A stretch of 64,000 nt of DNA from Enterobacter sp. 10-1 (GCA_002270295.1 NISF01000002.1:620001-684000); one strand, 5' to 3'; counted from the stretch's first letter, positions 8,923 through 18,015 are shown. Program-made: numbers and translations. Notes: a model not told the origin generated them from the letters alone.

Positions 8923-9560
8923 TGATGGGAAAAGTGACGTGGGCTATTGATCCTGCTCGTACCGCGCTGATTGTGGTGGATATGCAAAAGGTGTTTTGCG
9001 TCGAAGGCGAAGGGCTATATGTTCCTGAGACCGCGAATATTATCGAAAACATTCAGGCCCTCAGCAGCCTGATGCGGCAGCGCAAAATGCCGGTGATCTA
9101 TCTGCGCCATGTGGTACGGGGAGACGGCGAAGACACCGGGCGGATGCTTGATTTCTACCCTAACGTTAATGAACTATTGGGACGCGGTAATCCGGCGGTT
9201 GAAATCATTGATGCGCTCGCCCCCAGGCCAGGCGACATTGTGGTTGATAAGCTTTTTTACAGCGGTTTTCACAACACTGACCTGGATGCGATTTTACGAA
9301 TGAAGGATATCGACACCCTGATTGTCTGCGGCACGGTGACCAACGTCTGCTGTGAAACCACCATTCGCGATGGCGTGCATCGGGAATACAAAATGATAGC
9401 CCTGAGCGATGCAAATGCTGCAATGCCCTATCCTGATATGGGGTTTGGTGAAGTGAGCGCAGCAGAGGTTCAGCGTATCTCCCTGAGCGCTATGGCCTAT
9501 GAATTTGCCGAGGTTACCGACACTCCCGATATCATGGCGCGTATTCAACTAGTTGGCTAA
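8922..9560 (+). CDS. Isochorismatase-like cysteine amidohydrolase
   Basis: The 212-residue protein has the isochorismatase-superfamily triad: Asp in LIVVDMQKVF, Lys in IVVDKLFYSGF and Cys in VTNVCCETT. Relatives hydrolyse C-N bonds: maleamate, ureidoacrylate (RutB), biuret, N-carbamoylsarcosine and nicotinamide. The start ATG overlaps the permease stop (TAATG), which indicates translational coupling. The pair of an NCS2 permease and an amidohydrolase supports a nitrogen-containing substrate, with this enzyme probably releasing ammonia or a carbamoyl group late in the route. Which amide it cuts is unknown. Confidence 0.87.
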   Translation: MMGKVTWAIDPARTALIVVDMQKVFCVEGEGLYVPETANIIENIQALSSLMRQRKMPVIYLRHVVRGDGEDTGRMLDFYPNVNELLGRGNPAVEIIDALAPRPGDIVVDKLFYSGFHNTDLDAILRMKDIDTLIVCGTVTNVCCETTIRDGVHREYKMIALSDANAAMPYPDMGFGEVSAAEVQRISLSAMAYEFAEVTDTPDIMARIQLVG

Positions 9561-9576
9561 GCCCTTTCGCCTGTAG

Positions 9577-9595
9577 CCCCCTGCCGGGCAGGGGG
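9577..9595. terminator. GC-rich hairpin between the amidohydrolase and hasE
   Basis: An 8-bp perfect stem (CCCCCTGC/GCAGGGGG) with a three-base loop lies 17 bp after the amidohydrolase stop and about 105 bp beyond the hasE stop on the other strand. No T-run follows on either strand, so a terminator role is likely but not shown. Confidence 0.4.
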
Positions 9596-9699
9596 ATGCG
9601 TAAAGCTTCAGCTAGAGCCGACGATGCAGTCCACTTGTGCATCGCAAGTCCCCTCTTCCGCTTTCCCAACGTCGGGCCGTTTACGCCGACGGGCGCCCG

Positions 9700-11028
9700 T
9701 CAGGATTCGGTCAGCGCCAGATGCAGGCGGTCGGTCAGCGGCTTCAGCAGATAGTTCATCAGCGAACGCTCGCCGGTGCGGATAAACCCTTCAACCGGCA
9801 TGCCGGGTCGAATCGTTAATCCCTGCAGCTTGTCCATCCCCTCCTGCGTGACCTTAACACGGAGCGCGTAATAGGGCTTCCCGGTTTGTTCATCGACCAG
9901 GCGGTCCGCGCCGACCATCGTGACCTCCCCCGCCACGCGCGGCGTGGTGCTTTGATCGAAGGCTGAAAATAGCAGCTCCACCGGCAGGGCCTGATGCACC
10001 TTATCGATCAGCTCGACCGGCACGCGGGCTTCGACCTCCATCGGCGAATCCTCCGGCACGATCTCCATCAGCTGCTGCCCGGCCTGAATAACGCCGCCCT
10101 CGGTAAATACCGCCATGCCGACCACCGTTCCCGCCACCGGTGCCTTAATCTGCGTATCCTGCAGATCGGCCTGCGCTTTCTCCAGCTGGTTTTTCAGAGC
10201 GGCGATCTGCACCTGGCCGTCCGCCAGCTGGGTATTCACCTCTTTACTGTACTCATCCCGACGCTGCTGCGCCTGCAGCCGCAGCTCGATCGCCTGCCGC
10301 TGCAGCCGCCCGATGCTGCCGTGGGTTTGTGAAATCTCCCCCTCCACGCTGGCAAGCTCCCCCTCCATCGACAGCAGCTGATTACGCGCCACGTAGCCCT
10401 TCGCGGCCAGCCCCCGGATGCCGGATAGCTGCTCGTTGAGCAGACGCTTTTGCTGCTGCTTGCTGCTCAGTAAAGACTGCATGCCGCTGAGCAGCGCCTG
10501 GGTACCGGCCACGCCTTCATCAATGGCCGCCAGCTCGCTGCGCAGGGCGGCGCGACGGTTGATTAACAGCTGACGCTGCAGCGCCAGCTGCTCCACCACC
10601 TCCGGTTCATCCCTGACCGCCGCCAGCTCGGGCAGCATCACGATTTCGCTCTCACCCGTTCGTTCCGCCGCCCAGCGCGCCATTTGCAGCTGCAGGCTGC
10701 GCAGCTGGCTTTGCAGCGCGTCGCGTCGGGTTTGCGTAGTCACGGTATTCATCACCACCAGCACCTGGCCTGCCTGCACCTTCTCGCCATCGTGGACGCG
10801 CAGCTGCGCAATCACCCCGCCGCCGGGATGCTGTACCGCTTTACGGTTTCCCGTCACCACCACGCTGCCGGAAACCGGCACGCCGCGGTCGAGCGGCGCG
10901 AAGCTGGCCCAGCAGAGAAACCCGCCGAATCCGACGATGACCAGCCATAATCCCCAGCGTAAATAGGCGCGTTCGCTGAACGACCCTTCATACCAGGCCA
11001 GCTGTTCGGGCTGCGTCAGCGCTCTCAT
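9700..11028 (-). CDS. hasE: HasE, periplasmic adaptor of the haemophore type I secretion system
   Basis: The 442-residue protein is a HlyD/PrtE-type membrane fusion protein: a short cytoplasmic N-terminus, one membrane helix at about residues 25-45, a barrel/lipoyl part (VQHPGGGVIAQLRVHDGEKV), a long coiled coil at about residues 95-280, and a second lipoyl half with DTQIKAPVAGTVVG. With HasD and an outer-membrane TolC-like channel it would export the haemophore without a cleaved signal. Its start overlaps the hasD stop by four bases. It is the last has gene; the hasB gene that follows hasE in Serratia is not here. Confidence 0.9.
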   Translation of the reverse strand: MRALTQPEQLAWYEGSFSERAYLRWGLWLVIVGFGGFLCWASFAPLDRGVPVSGSVVVTGNRKAVQHPGGGVIAQLRVHDGEKVQAGQVLVVMNTVTTQTRRDALQSQLRSLQLQMARWAAERTGESEIVMLPELAAVRDEPEVVEQLALQRQLLINRRAALRSELAAIDEGVAGTQALLSGMQSLLSSKQQQKRLLNEQLSGIRGLAAKGYVARNQLLSMEGELASVEGEISQTHGSIGRLQRQAIELRLQAQQRRDEYSKEVNTQLADGQVQIAALKNQLEKAQADLQDTQIKAPVAGTVVGMAVFTEGGVIQAGQQLMEIVPEDSPMEVEARVPVELIDKVHQALPVELLFSAFDQSTTPRVAGEVTMVGADRLVDEQTGKPYYALRVKVTQEGMDKLQGLTIRPGMPVEGFIRTGERSLMNYLLKPLTDRLHLALTES

Positions 11029-12827
11029 AATTTACCCTCAGCGCGTACCCGCGGCTGCACCGCGGTATAGCCCACGTTAAAACCGCCGTGCCGGCCCGCG
11101 CCGATCGGCGTCACCGCGCCGGAGGTCGGCGCGCCGGCCATGCCCGGCAGCTTTTTCAACACCTCGGCGCTCGGGCCTTCGTGCTGCATTCTGCCGGCGG
11201 CCAGCACCAGCAGACGATCGGTAATCGCCAGAATAGCCGGTTTGTGCGTCACCAGAACCACGCTTTTCCCTTTCTCTTTCAGGGTCAGAATCGCCTGCTG
11301 CAGCGCCGCTTCGCCCTCTTTATCAAGGTTGGCGTTCGGCTCGTCCAGCACCACCAGGGCCGGTAAACCATAGAGCGCGCGGGCGAGCGCCACCCGCTGA
11401 CGCTGACCGCCCGACAGACCGCTGCCGCCTTCGCCCAGCACCGTGTCATAGCCCTGCGGCAGGCGTAAAATCAGCGCGTGGATACCGGCCATCTGCGCGG
11501 CCAGCACCACGCTATCGGCATCCACCTCGCCAAAACGGGCGATGTTTTCCGCCAGCGTTCCGGCAAACAGCTGGATATCCTGCGGCAGATAGCCGATATG
11601 CGGACCCAGCGCCGTTTTATCCCACTGATGGATTTCAGCATCGTCCAACCGCACGCTGCCGGATAGCGGTTTCTGCACGCCGACCAGCTGCTTCATCAGC
11701 TGCGTTTTACCCGAACCGGATGCGCCAATCACCCCCAGAACGGTGCCGGCAGCCAGCGAAAACTGCAGCTGCATCAATATCGGCTGACGGCCTCCCGGCG
11801 CCGTAATCGTCAGCTGCTCAACGCGTAAATGTCCCTGCGGCGCGGGCAGCGGTAAACGCTCGGGCTGCGGCGGATTCGCGGCCAGCAGCACCTGCAGCCG
11901 CTGCCAGGCTTCGCGGGCCGCCAGCCACTGCTTCCAGCTGCCGATCAGCTGATCGATAGGCCCCAGCACGCGGCCAATCAGGATCGAGCCGGCGATCATC
12001 ATGCCGGAGGTAATATCGCCGTTGACCGCCAGCAGCGCGCCGCAGCCGAGCATCAGCGACTGCAGAGCCAGCCGCAGCGTACGCGTCAGGGAGGTGATCA
12101 GCGCCATTCTCTCGCTACCGCGGCTTTGCAAATGTAAAAACTCTGCGTGCTGGCAGCGCCAGCGCTGACGCAGGGTTTGCAGCATCCCCATCGCTTCTAT
12201 CGCTTCGGCCTGCCGCAGCTGGCCGTTGGCCCGCTGGCTGGCATGGAGCGCTACCTTTCCCGCCCGCTCCAGCAGCGGCTGGCTTAAGCGCAGATTGAGC
12301 CAGGCCAGCGCCAACAGCAGCGCCGCGCCGAGGGTCGCCAGAACGCCAAGCCACGGATGCAGCAGATAAACCACCAGCAGATAGAGGGGAAACCAGGGGG
12401 CGTCAAAAAAGGCGAACAGCGCGCTGCCGGTCGCGAACTGCCGTAAACTGGTGAGATCGTTTAACGCCTGGCCTGCCAGAACATTACCCGTTTTCAGGTT
12501 GGTGCCGAACGCGGCGTCAAAAACCCGCGCGTTGAGACGCATATCCAGCTGCGCGCCGAGGCGGATGACCAGCCCGCTGCGCACCCATTCCATCAGGCCA
12601 AGAAACAGCAGCAGCCCGACGATCATCAAGGTCAGCATCGTCAGCGTCATAAGGTTGCCGGACGGCAGAACGCGATCGTAGACCTGCAGCATATACAGCG
12701 CCGGGGAAAGCATCAGAATATTGATCGCCGCGGTGAACAGCGCCACGCACCAGAAGCCGCGCCGGCAGGTCGCTAACGCCGCCAGGATCTCCTGCCGTCC
12801 CGCCTGAGGCACCTGAGTTTCGCTCAT
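11025..12827 (-). CDS. hasD: HasD, ABC ATPase/permease of the haemophore type I secretion system
   Basis: The 600-residue protein combines a six-helix exporter membrane domain (about residues 20-310) with an ATPase domain: Walker A GASGSGKT, signature LSGGQRQRVALARAL and Walker B LVVLDEPNANLD. Length and layout fit PrtD/HasD/AprD rather than HlyB, as there is no peptidase-like N-terminal domain. The C-terminal tail of about 50 residues after the ATPase is Gly/Ala-rich, with no known motif. It lies directly after hasA and before hasE, which sets the substrate as HasA. Confidence 0.92.
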   Translation of the reverse strand: MSETQVPQAGRQEILAALATCRRGFWCVALFTAAINILMLSPALYMLQVYDRVLPSGNLMTLTMLTLMIVGLLLFLGLMEWVRSGLVIRLGAQLDMRLNARVFDAAFGTNLKTGNVLAGQALNDLTSLRQFATGSALFAFFDAPWFPLYLLVVYLLHPWLGVLATLGAALLLALAWLNLRLSQPLLERAGKVALHASQRANGQLRQAEAIEAMGMLQTLRQRWRCQHAEFLHLQSRGSERMALITSLTRTLRLALQSLMLGCGALLAVNGDITSGMMIAGSILIGRVLGPIDQLIGSWKQWLAAREAWQRLQVLLAANPPQPERLPLPAPQGHLRVEQLTITAPGGRQPILMQLQFSLAAGTVLGVIGASGSGKTQLMKQLVGVQKPLSGSVRLDDAEIHQWDKTALGPHIGYLPQDIQLFAGTLAENIARFGEVDADSVVLAAQMAGIHALILRLPQGYDTVLGEGGSGLSGGQRQRVALARALYGLPALVVLDEPNANLDKEGEAALQQAILTLKEKGKSVVLVTHKPAILAITDRLLVLAAGRMQHEGPSAEVLKKLPGMAGAPTSGAVTPIGAGRHGGFNVGYTAVQPRVRAEGKL

Positions 12828-12844
12828 TCTTTCTCCTGCCTGAA

Positions 12845-12872
12845 CCGTTTCCCCGCCGCAGCGGGGAAACGG
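12845..12872 (-). terminator. Strong hairpin between hasA and hasD
   Basis: A perfect 12-bp stem with a CGCA loop lies six bases after the hasA stop and 18 bases before the hasD start. There is no T-run. It could act as a partial terminator or as a stem that protects the upstream mRNA, giving more HasA than transporter. This role is inferred from position. Confidence 0.55.
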
Positions 12873-12877
12873 TAGGG

Positions 12878-13441
12878 TTATGCCGCCAGCAGGTCCGTAT
12901 GGTCTGCGGTTGCCGATGAGCCCACGACCGCCGCGATCTGATCGAAGGTCGAATCGATGCTCAGGTTGTACTGGTCGAGGATGCCGTTCAGCGCGGTTTC
13001 CAGCGCGCTGGTATCGCCGGACATCAGGCCATAAACCACCTCATGCACGATGCCGTCATGACCTTCGGACTGCGCGCTGCTCAGGCCCAGTCCGCTGAAG
13101 CTAACGTCCAGCGCCTGGATGTTGTACGGCGAAGAGCTGCCGCCCTGCAGGCCGTCGCCGAACGACAGGCCGTCAAGGGAGCCGTACAGCGTGTGCGCCG
13201 GGTCGGCAAACAGGGTATAGGTTAAGTTTCCTTCCGCCACGAATGAGGTGATGTTATTCGCGGTACTGGTGATAGCGTACTGGCTTCCGGACAGCGAACC
13301 GCCGTAGAAGCCGCCGGAGTTGCTATCGTCCACGTTACCGTTGGTATGGTTAACGTCACCAAATGTGGCTGACCATTCAGCCAGATAATCATGAATGCTA
13401 TAGCTGCCTACAGAGCTGTCGTAATCCACTGAAAATGCCAT
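12878..13441 (-). CDS. hasA: HasA, secreted haemophore
   Basis: The 187-residue protein closely matches Serratia marcescens HasA over its whole length (for example [33 protein letters not shown]). The haem ligands His32 and Tyr75 and the helper His83 fall at exactly the same numbers. There is no N-terminal signal peptide. The C-terminus ends in a short hydrophobic LLAA tail, as expected for a type I secretion signal. It would take haem from host haemoproteins and pass it to HasR. The gene lies between hasR and hasD. Confidence 0.95.
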   Translation of the reverse strand: MAFSVDYDSSVGSYSIHDYLAEWSATFGDVNHTNGNVDDSNSGGFYGGSLSGSQYAITSTANNITSFVAEGNLTYTLFADPAHTLYGSLDGLSFGDGLQGGSSSPYNIQALDVSFSGLGLSSAQSEGHDGIVHEVVYGLMSGDTSALETALNGILDQYNLSIDSTFDQIAAVVGSSATADHTDLLAA

Positions 13442-13519
13442 ATTGGTCTCCTGATATTACAGATATCGCGGCCTTTTTACGTGCAGAGCACGCCCGAACT
13501 GCGCCGCGTCATACGGGGG

Positions 13520-16189
13520 TTAAAAGCGGTATTCGATGCCACCCTGCACGGTGCGGCCGCGGCCTAAGGTATTGCCCAGGGTTTCGCCGTAGCTGACCAC
13601 GTAGGCGCGGTTGGAGACGTTCTCCACGGAGCCGCGCAGCGTCAGGTTGTCAGTCACGCGGTAGCTGGCGTAAAGGTCAAACAGGGTGTAGCGCGGCCAG
13701 TCGGCCAGATAGGGATAGTTGGTCGGCACGCTGTGATCCTGATAGCCCGGCGCAAAACGCACCGTGACGCCGGCGTCGAGCTTGCGGTCAAAGGCGCGTC
13801 CGCCGAGGGTAAACGAGCCGCGATCGCCGGGGAGGAACGCGGCGGAGCTGAACTGGCTGCCGCCGTCGCAGGTCACGAAGTTGTTCGCCTCATCATTATC
13901 TTCCCAGTACCAGTTATTGGCGCTGCCGGCGCCCTGCTGCTTCCCGCCCAGCCACGCTTTCCGCGAGCAAAACTCGTTTTTACCGATCATGTGCGTGTAG
14001 GTGAAATCGGTATAAACAAAGCCCGCATCGTAATTCAGCTGATACTCGATCCCACGGAAACGGGTGCTGTTGAGGTTATTGACGTACGCGGTGTTGCCCA
14101 GCCCCGGCTGCGTGATGCCCGGCTTTTCGCGGTTAATCGCCATGCTGATATAGTTCGACACCTTGGTATCGAAGTAGGCCACTTTGACCGCCAGGCGATC
14201 CTCCTCCTGCAGCAGACCGCCTTTCAGCAGGTTCACCCCCACTTCCCAGGCGCGGGAGCGTTCCGCCTGCAGGAACGGGTTGGGGTACTGCGTGGAGTCG
14301 CCGTGGGCGCTGCCGCTGGTCAGGGTTTCAGTGATGGCCGGCGGACGCCAGGAGCGGCCGTAGGTGGTATACAGCTCCAGCCAGTCGACGCCCGGCTTCA
14401 CCGCCAGCGCCAGCGTCGGCGAGACGCGGGACTCTTCGCGATCCACCAGCCATTCATGGTAAGAGCTGGAAATGAGGCAGCCGCTCAGACGACGCGAGGT
14501 GCAGGGGTTATCAATGGTGTAAGTCGCTTCGGGGTAGTTCATGCCGGTGGTGCCGCGCAGACGATAGCGGTCATAGCGCAGCCCGCCTTCGACGGTGAGC
14601 CAGTCGTCGTACTCGTAGGTCAGCGTGGAGAACAGGCTGAATATCGACCGATTTCCGCCGGGCGTCACGCCCTCCATATCCTCAGACGTTGAGCGGCTGG
14701 TGGCTTTGTCATAGTAAAACTCGGCGCCGTAGTTAGCCTTCAGCGTATGCTCCGCGGCCAGCGAGAAGTGCGAGGTGTTTTGCAGCTGGGCGCCGTAGGT
14801 GCGCAGGCGGGTTTGCGTCCAGTAATCGTCCGTCGTCCCGCTGCCGTAAGTATCGCTGTTCGAGTCGGTATCGACGTAGTAGAGCTTGGCGTGCAGATCG
14901 AGCCAGTCGCGATCGTAGGGCGCGAGGCTGTAGTCGAGGGCGACGTTGCGCGCCATCACCACGTCGTAGCCGCTCTGCTTCCAGCCCAGCGTCCGGTCAT
15001 CGCCTTCGCCGACGGCGGTCAGGGTGCTGGCCGTCGGCGAGCTCACCTGGGTTTGCAGATAGCTCAGCTGCAGACGCTGGTTAGCGGGCAGATTCCAGCC
15101 CACCTTCGCCATACGCGACAGCATCTTGTAGCGGCTATCGGTAATCTGATTGTTTTTTAAGGCGCTGGCATAGCGATCGTAGTTGCCGGTGTCGTTGTTG
15201 ACGCGAATGTCGCCGATATCGCCTTTATTACCCGGCCAGTAATCGCTCAGGTGGCGCTCGCTGGCGGCCAGCAGAATATCCCCCGTCTCATTGCCCCACG
15301 CCAGCGCGCCGCTGCCGATAAAGCGGGTGCCGTTATCGCCGGTGCTGGCGTGCAGCTTGCCGCCCAGCTCTTTGCCGTCATAGATAAAATCGCTGGCATT
15401 CAGGGTGTTAAAGGTGGCGATGCCGCCCAGCGTGCCGGCGCTGCCCATGCCGCCGGTGGTGCCTTTTTCGACGGTGACCCCGCTCAGCAGCTCCGGATCG
15501 ATATACATGGTGCCATTACGCTGACCGTGGCCGCTTTTCTGGAAATTCTGCCGCATCCCGTCGATGTTCATGTTGACCCGGCCATAGTCCTGCATCCCGC
15601 GAATATTCACCGACAGGGCCGGATCCTGCTGGCTCACGCTGGAGTAAACGCCGGCGGTCTGTTCGAGGATATCCGCCGCGTGCCGAGCCGGCCGGTCGTC
15701 CATCTTCTTGCGGTCGATCACGCTGACGGAGCGAGGCTGTTCGTAGACCCAGTCATCCGCGGAATAATTTAAGGTGGCGGTAACGGTCAAGGTATCGTCA
15801 TTCACCGGCCCGCCGATGCGGGTTTCATCGGCGCGCTTCGTGCGGAGAATAATCTGCCCGTCGGCGGTAAATTCCGGCGCCACGGCGTTGTTGCCAATCA
15901 GCTGACGTAGCGCGGCGGCGATCGGCATCGTGCCGTTAAGCGACTGCGACTTCATCCCCTGCACCGTGCGGTCTTCAAAAAAGATCTGCACGCCGGACTG
16001 CTCGCCAAATCGTAGCAGCGCGCTTTGCAGGGATTGCGGGGGAATAGTGAAGGTTTTGCTCTGTTTTACCGCTTCCGTTGCCGCCGACGCGGCCTGGCTT
16101 AGCGCAGGCGCGGTCAGCGCTAACGTCAGCGATATGGCAAAAGCAAGGCGACGACGGCTTTTGCAAAATTGGGGCTGTAATGGGTGCAT
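13520..16189 (-). CDS. hasR: HasR, TonB-dependent haem/haemophore receptor
   Basis: The 889-residue outer-membrane receptor has a signal peptide, an N-terminal signalling (secretin/TonB short N-terminal) domain at about residues 45-115, a TonB box near DTLTVTAT, a plug domain, and a barrel ending in aromatic YRF. The signalling domain is what lets HasR report haemophore binding to the anti-sigma factor HasS. A histidine in the plug (KSGHGQRNG) and a barrel histidine before an NPFLQAERS motif are the likely haem contacts, by comparison with Serratia HasR. A Fur-like box lies about 20 bp upstream of the start. Confidence 0.93.
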   Translation of the reverse strand: MHPLQPQFCKSRRRLAFAISLTLALTAPALSQAASAATEAVKQSKTFTIPPQSLQSALLRFGEQSGVQIFFEDRTVQGMKSQSLNGTMPIAAALRQLIGNNAVAPEFTADGQIILRTKRADETRIGGPVNDDTLTVTATLNYSADDWVYEQPRSVSVIDRKKMDDRPARHAADILEQTAGVYSSVSQQDPALSVNIRGMQDYGRVNMNIDGMRQNFQKSGHGQRNGTMYIDPELLSGVTVEKGTTGGMGSAGTLGGIATFNTLNASDFIYDGKELGGKLHASTGDNGTRFIGSGALAWGNETGDILLAASERHLSDYWPGNKGDIGDIRVNNDTGNYDRYASALKNNQITDSRYKMLSRMAKVGWNLPANQRLQLSYLQTQVSSPTASTLTAVGEGDDRTLGWKQSGYDVVMARNVALDYSLAPYDRDWLDLHAKLYYVDTDSNSDTYGSGTTDDYWTQTRLRTYGAQLQNTSHFSLAAEHTLKANYGAEFYYDKATSRSTSEDMEGVTPGGNRSIFSLFSTLTYEYDDWLTVEGGLRYDRYRLRGTTGMNYPEATYTIDNPCTSRRLSGCLISSSYHEWLVDREESRVSPTLALAVKPGVDWLELYTTYGRSWRPPAITETLTSGSAHGDSTQYPNPFLQAERSRAWEVGVNLLKGGLLQEEDRLAVKVAYFDTKVSNYISMAINREKPGITQPGLGNTAYVNNLNSTRFRGIEYQLNYDAGFVYTDFTYTHMIGKNEFCSRKAWLGGKQQGAGSANNWYWEDNDEANNFVTCDGGSQFSSAAFLPGDRGSFTLGGRAFDRKLDAGVTVRFAPGYQDHSVPTNYPYLADWPRYTLFDLYASYRVTDNLTLRGSVENVSNRAYVVSYGETLGNTLGRGRTVQGGIEYRF

Positions 16190-16209
16190 GTGTGTACTCG
16201 ATTATCGTT

Positions 16210-16228
16210 GATAATGGTAATCAATCTC
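16210..16228 (-). promoter_or_regulatory. Fur-like box upstream of hasR
   Basis: The 19 bases match the classic Fur consensus at 16 positions. The site is about 20 bp before the hasR start codon. It suggests iron repression of hasR in addition to control by the HasI sigma factor. Confidence 0.65.
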
Positions 16229-16324
16229 ATTCAACAATAAAGACGAACGACGTACACAAACCCGTAAAAATTTTTTAGAAAAAGTAAAAATATAAAAATG
16301 GGGCCACAAAAATGCCCGCAGGAC

Positions 16325-17305
16325 CTAGTACAGGAGCGTCATTCCCGGCAGCGTCACCTGCTTCGCCCCCAGCGTCTGGCGCAGGGTTTCAACGGCGCGT
16401 TCAGGCTGCTTGAGCGCGAAAGCGCCGCTGACGGTCCGCTTTCTCAACGTCGGGTTGACGACGATAACCGTTTGGTTCTGGTAGCGATTTATCTGCGCCA
16501 CCGCCTCGCTTACCGGCTGCTTGTCGATAATCAGCCAGCCGCGCCGCCAGGCGAACTGCGCCGGCGAAACCGGCCGCCGCGTCAGGCTATTATCGGCATA
16601 GCGCGCGCCCTGCCGTTCAGCCAGCACCAGCGATTGCCCTTTATAGCTGACCCGCACGCTGTGCTCATGCACCGCCACGTCCGCTCCGCTGCCGTCAATA
16701 TCGACGCTGAACTGCGTCCCTAATGCCTGCGTAATGCCGCCGTTCGCCTCTACGCGAAAGGGGCGCATCTCGCTGGCGCCGACCGGGGCCACGGTAAACC
16801 AGGCGTGTCCGGAGAGGAGCGTAACGCGCCGCTCCTTTGCATTGAAATGCAGCTCGATGGCGCTGCGGCTATCGAGATCGACCCGGCTGCCGTCCGGCAG
16901 CGTCACCTGGCGAATTTCGCCGGCGGCGGTGTAATAATCGGCCTGCCAGCGCAGCCAGGCGTCGGGAAGCATCAACAGTACCGGCAGGGACGCCAGCACG
17001 ACGACGGCGGCCGTCGCCCAGTGGCGCCAGCGGGGACGAGCGCTCGCCGCCGGCGGAACGGGCAAAGGCAAAGGAACCACCGTGGGAGATAGCGTATCCG
17101 CTCCGCAGGCGGCCGGGGCCGATCGCGGCAATGTTCCGAGCATAAGCCACAGCTGCTGCGCCTGAATCAGCGCGTCGGCATGCTGCGGATCTGCATCCCG
17201 CCACGCGACCATCGCCCGCTCCTCATCATCCGTCAGCGACCGCTCGGCCATTTTCACAGCCCATAGCGCGGCCTGCTGACGTATTGCCTCACTCAACTGA
17301 CTCAT
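16325..17305 (-). CDS. hasS: HasS, FecR-type anti-sigma factor
   Basis: The 326-residue protein has a cytoplasmic N-terminal FecR part (about residues 1-85, with WAVKMAERSLTDDEERAMVAWRDAD), one membrane helix near residues 95-115, and a periplasmic FecR domain with IRQVTLPDGSRVDLDSRSAI. Its C-terminal part should touch the HasR signalling domain. In Serratia the matching HasS holds HasI inactive until haem-loaded HasA binds HasR. The gene lies 73 bp after hasI, in the usual order. Confidence 0.9.
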   Translation of the reverse strand: MSQLSEAIRQQAALWAVKMAERSLTDDEERAMVAWRDADPQHADALIQAQQLWLMLGTLPRSAPAACGADTLSPTVVPLPLPVPPAASARPRWRHWATAAVVVLASLPVLLMLPDAWLRWQADYYTAAGEIRQVTLPDGSRVDLDSRSAIELHFNAKERRVTLLSGHAWFTVAPVGASEMRPFRVEANGGITQALGTQFSVDIDGSGADVAVHEHSVRVSYKGQSLVLAERQGARYADNSLTRRPVSPAQFAWRRGWLIIDKQPVSEAVAQINRYQNQTVIVVNPTLRKRTVSGAFALKQPERAVETLRQTLGAKQVTLPGMTLLY

Positions 17306-17378
17306 TTCACTGCTTCCTGACTATCCGGGTTAATCATTAAGACGTTTGAACCAGGTAAAACCCGTAAAAAAAATGCCA

Positions 17379-17876
17379 TTATTTCTGTATTCCGCACATC
17401 AGGGTTGCCAGCGCCTGCGCCAGATGTTTTTCTACGGTGCTAAGCGATACGCCCAGCCGCGTCGCAATTTCCGCCTGCGGCAGCCCCTCAAGCCGGCTAA
17501 GACGAAAAATAGCCTGCGTCCGTTCCGGAAGATTCATCAGCTGGCCGATAATCCTCTCAACCTGCTGCTGGTCAATCGCGCGCTGTTCAGCGCCCGGATC
17601 GTCGCTGGGAAAGTGGGCCATCTCATCATCGCTGAACGCCATGGTTTGCCGCCGCTGCTGCTGACGGTAATGATCGAACAGCAGATTCCTCGCCGTACGG
17701 AACAGATAGGATTCACTGTCCTGAATTTTTCCCTGTGGATAATGTTCGGAGAGGCGGGCAAAACTCTCCTGCATCAAATCGTCAGCCAGCTGCGCATCGT
17801 GCAGTTGGCTTTTCAGATACGCCAACAGCGGCTGGGCATGACGCTCAAACAGCACCTGCAGCTCAATATTGGACAT
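17379..17876 (-). CDS. hasI: HasI, ECF sigma factor of the FecI group
   Basis: The 165-residue protein has sigma region 2 (LADDLMQESFARLSEHYP, then SYLFRTARNLLFDHYR) and region 4 with a helix-turn-helix (EGLPQAEIATRLGVSLSTVEKHLAQAL). It should direct transcription of the has genes once released by HasS. A Fur-like box sits about 45 bp upstream, so it is probably iron-repressed. Confidence 0.92.
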   Translation of the reverse strand: MSNIELQVLFERHAQPLLAYLKSQLHDAQLADDLMQESFARLSEHYPQGKIQDSESYLFRTARNLLFDHYRQQQRRQTMAFSDDEMAHFPSDDPGAEQRAIDQQQVERIIGQLMNLPERTQAIFRLSRLEGLPQAEIATRLGVSLSTVEKHLAQALATLMCGIQK

Positions 17877-17920
17877 TAACTTTTCCCTGAAGAGCCTGCA
17901 TCAAAGCCACTATAAATCAC

Positions 17921-17939
17921 ATAAATGATTCTCATTTTC
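17921..17939 (-). promoter_or_regulatory. Fur-like box upstream of hasI
   Basis: The core AATGATTCTCATT keeps both halves of the Fur dyad, with 14 of 19 consensus positions matched. It lies about 45 bp before hasI. Confidence 0.6.
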
Positions 17940-17982
17940 AATAAGCTTTTTAGCCGCATCTGCGTCGGAAGAGTTCGGAGGG

Positions 17983-18015
17983 AAGCTGGCGCCGGCAACC
18001 GGCCGGCGCCAGCTT
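17983..18015 (-). terminator. Long hairpin after the phosphatase operon
   Basis: A perfect 14-bp stem with a five-base loop lies between the end of the histidine phosphatase gene (18154) and hasI. No clear T-run follows on the minus strand. Its position fits the end of the uptake operon transcript. Confidence 0.5.

Noticed and set aside
13733-14692. 319-codon frame opposite hasR
   Set aside because: Shadow of the hasR barrel; no start signal.
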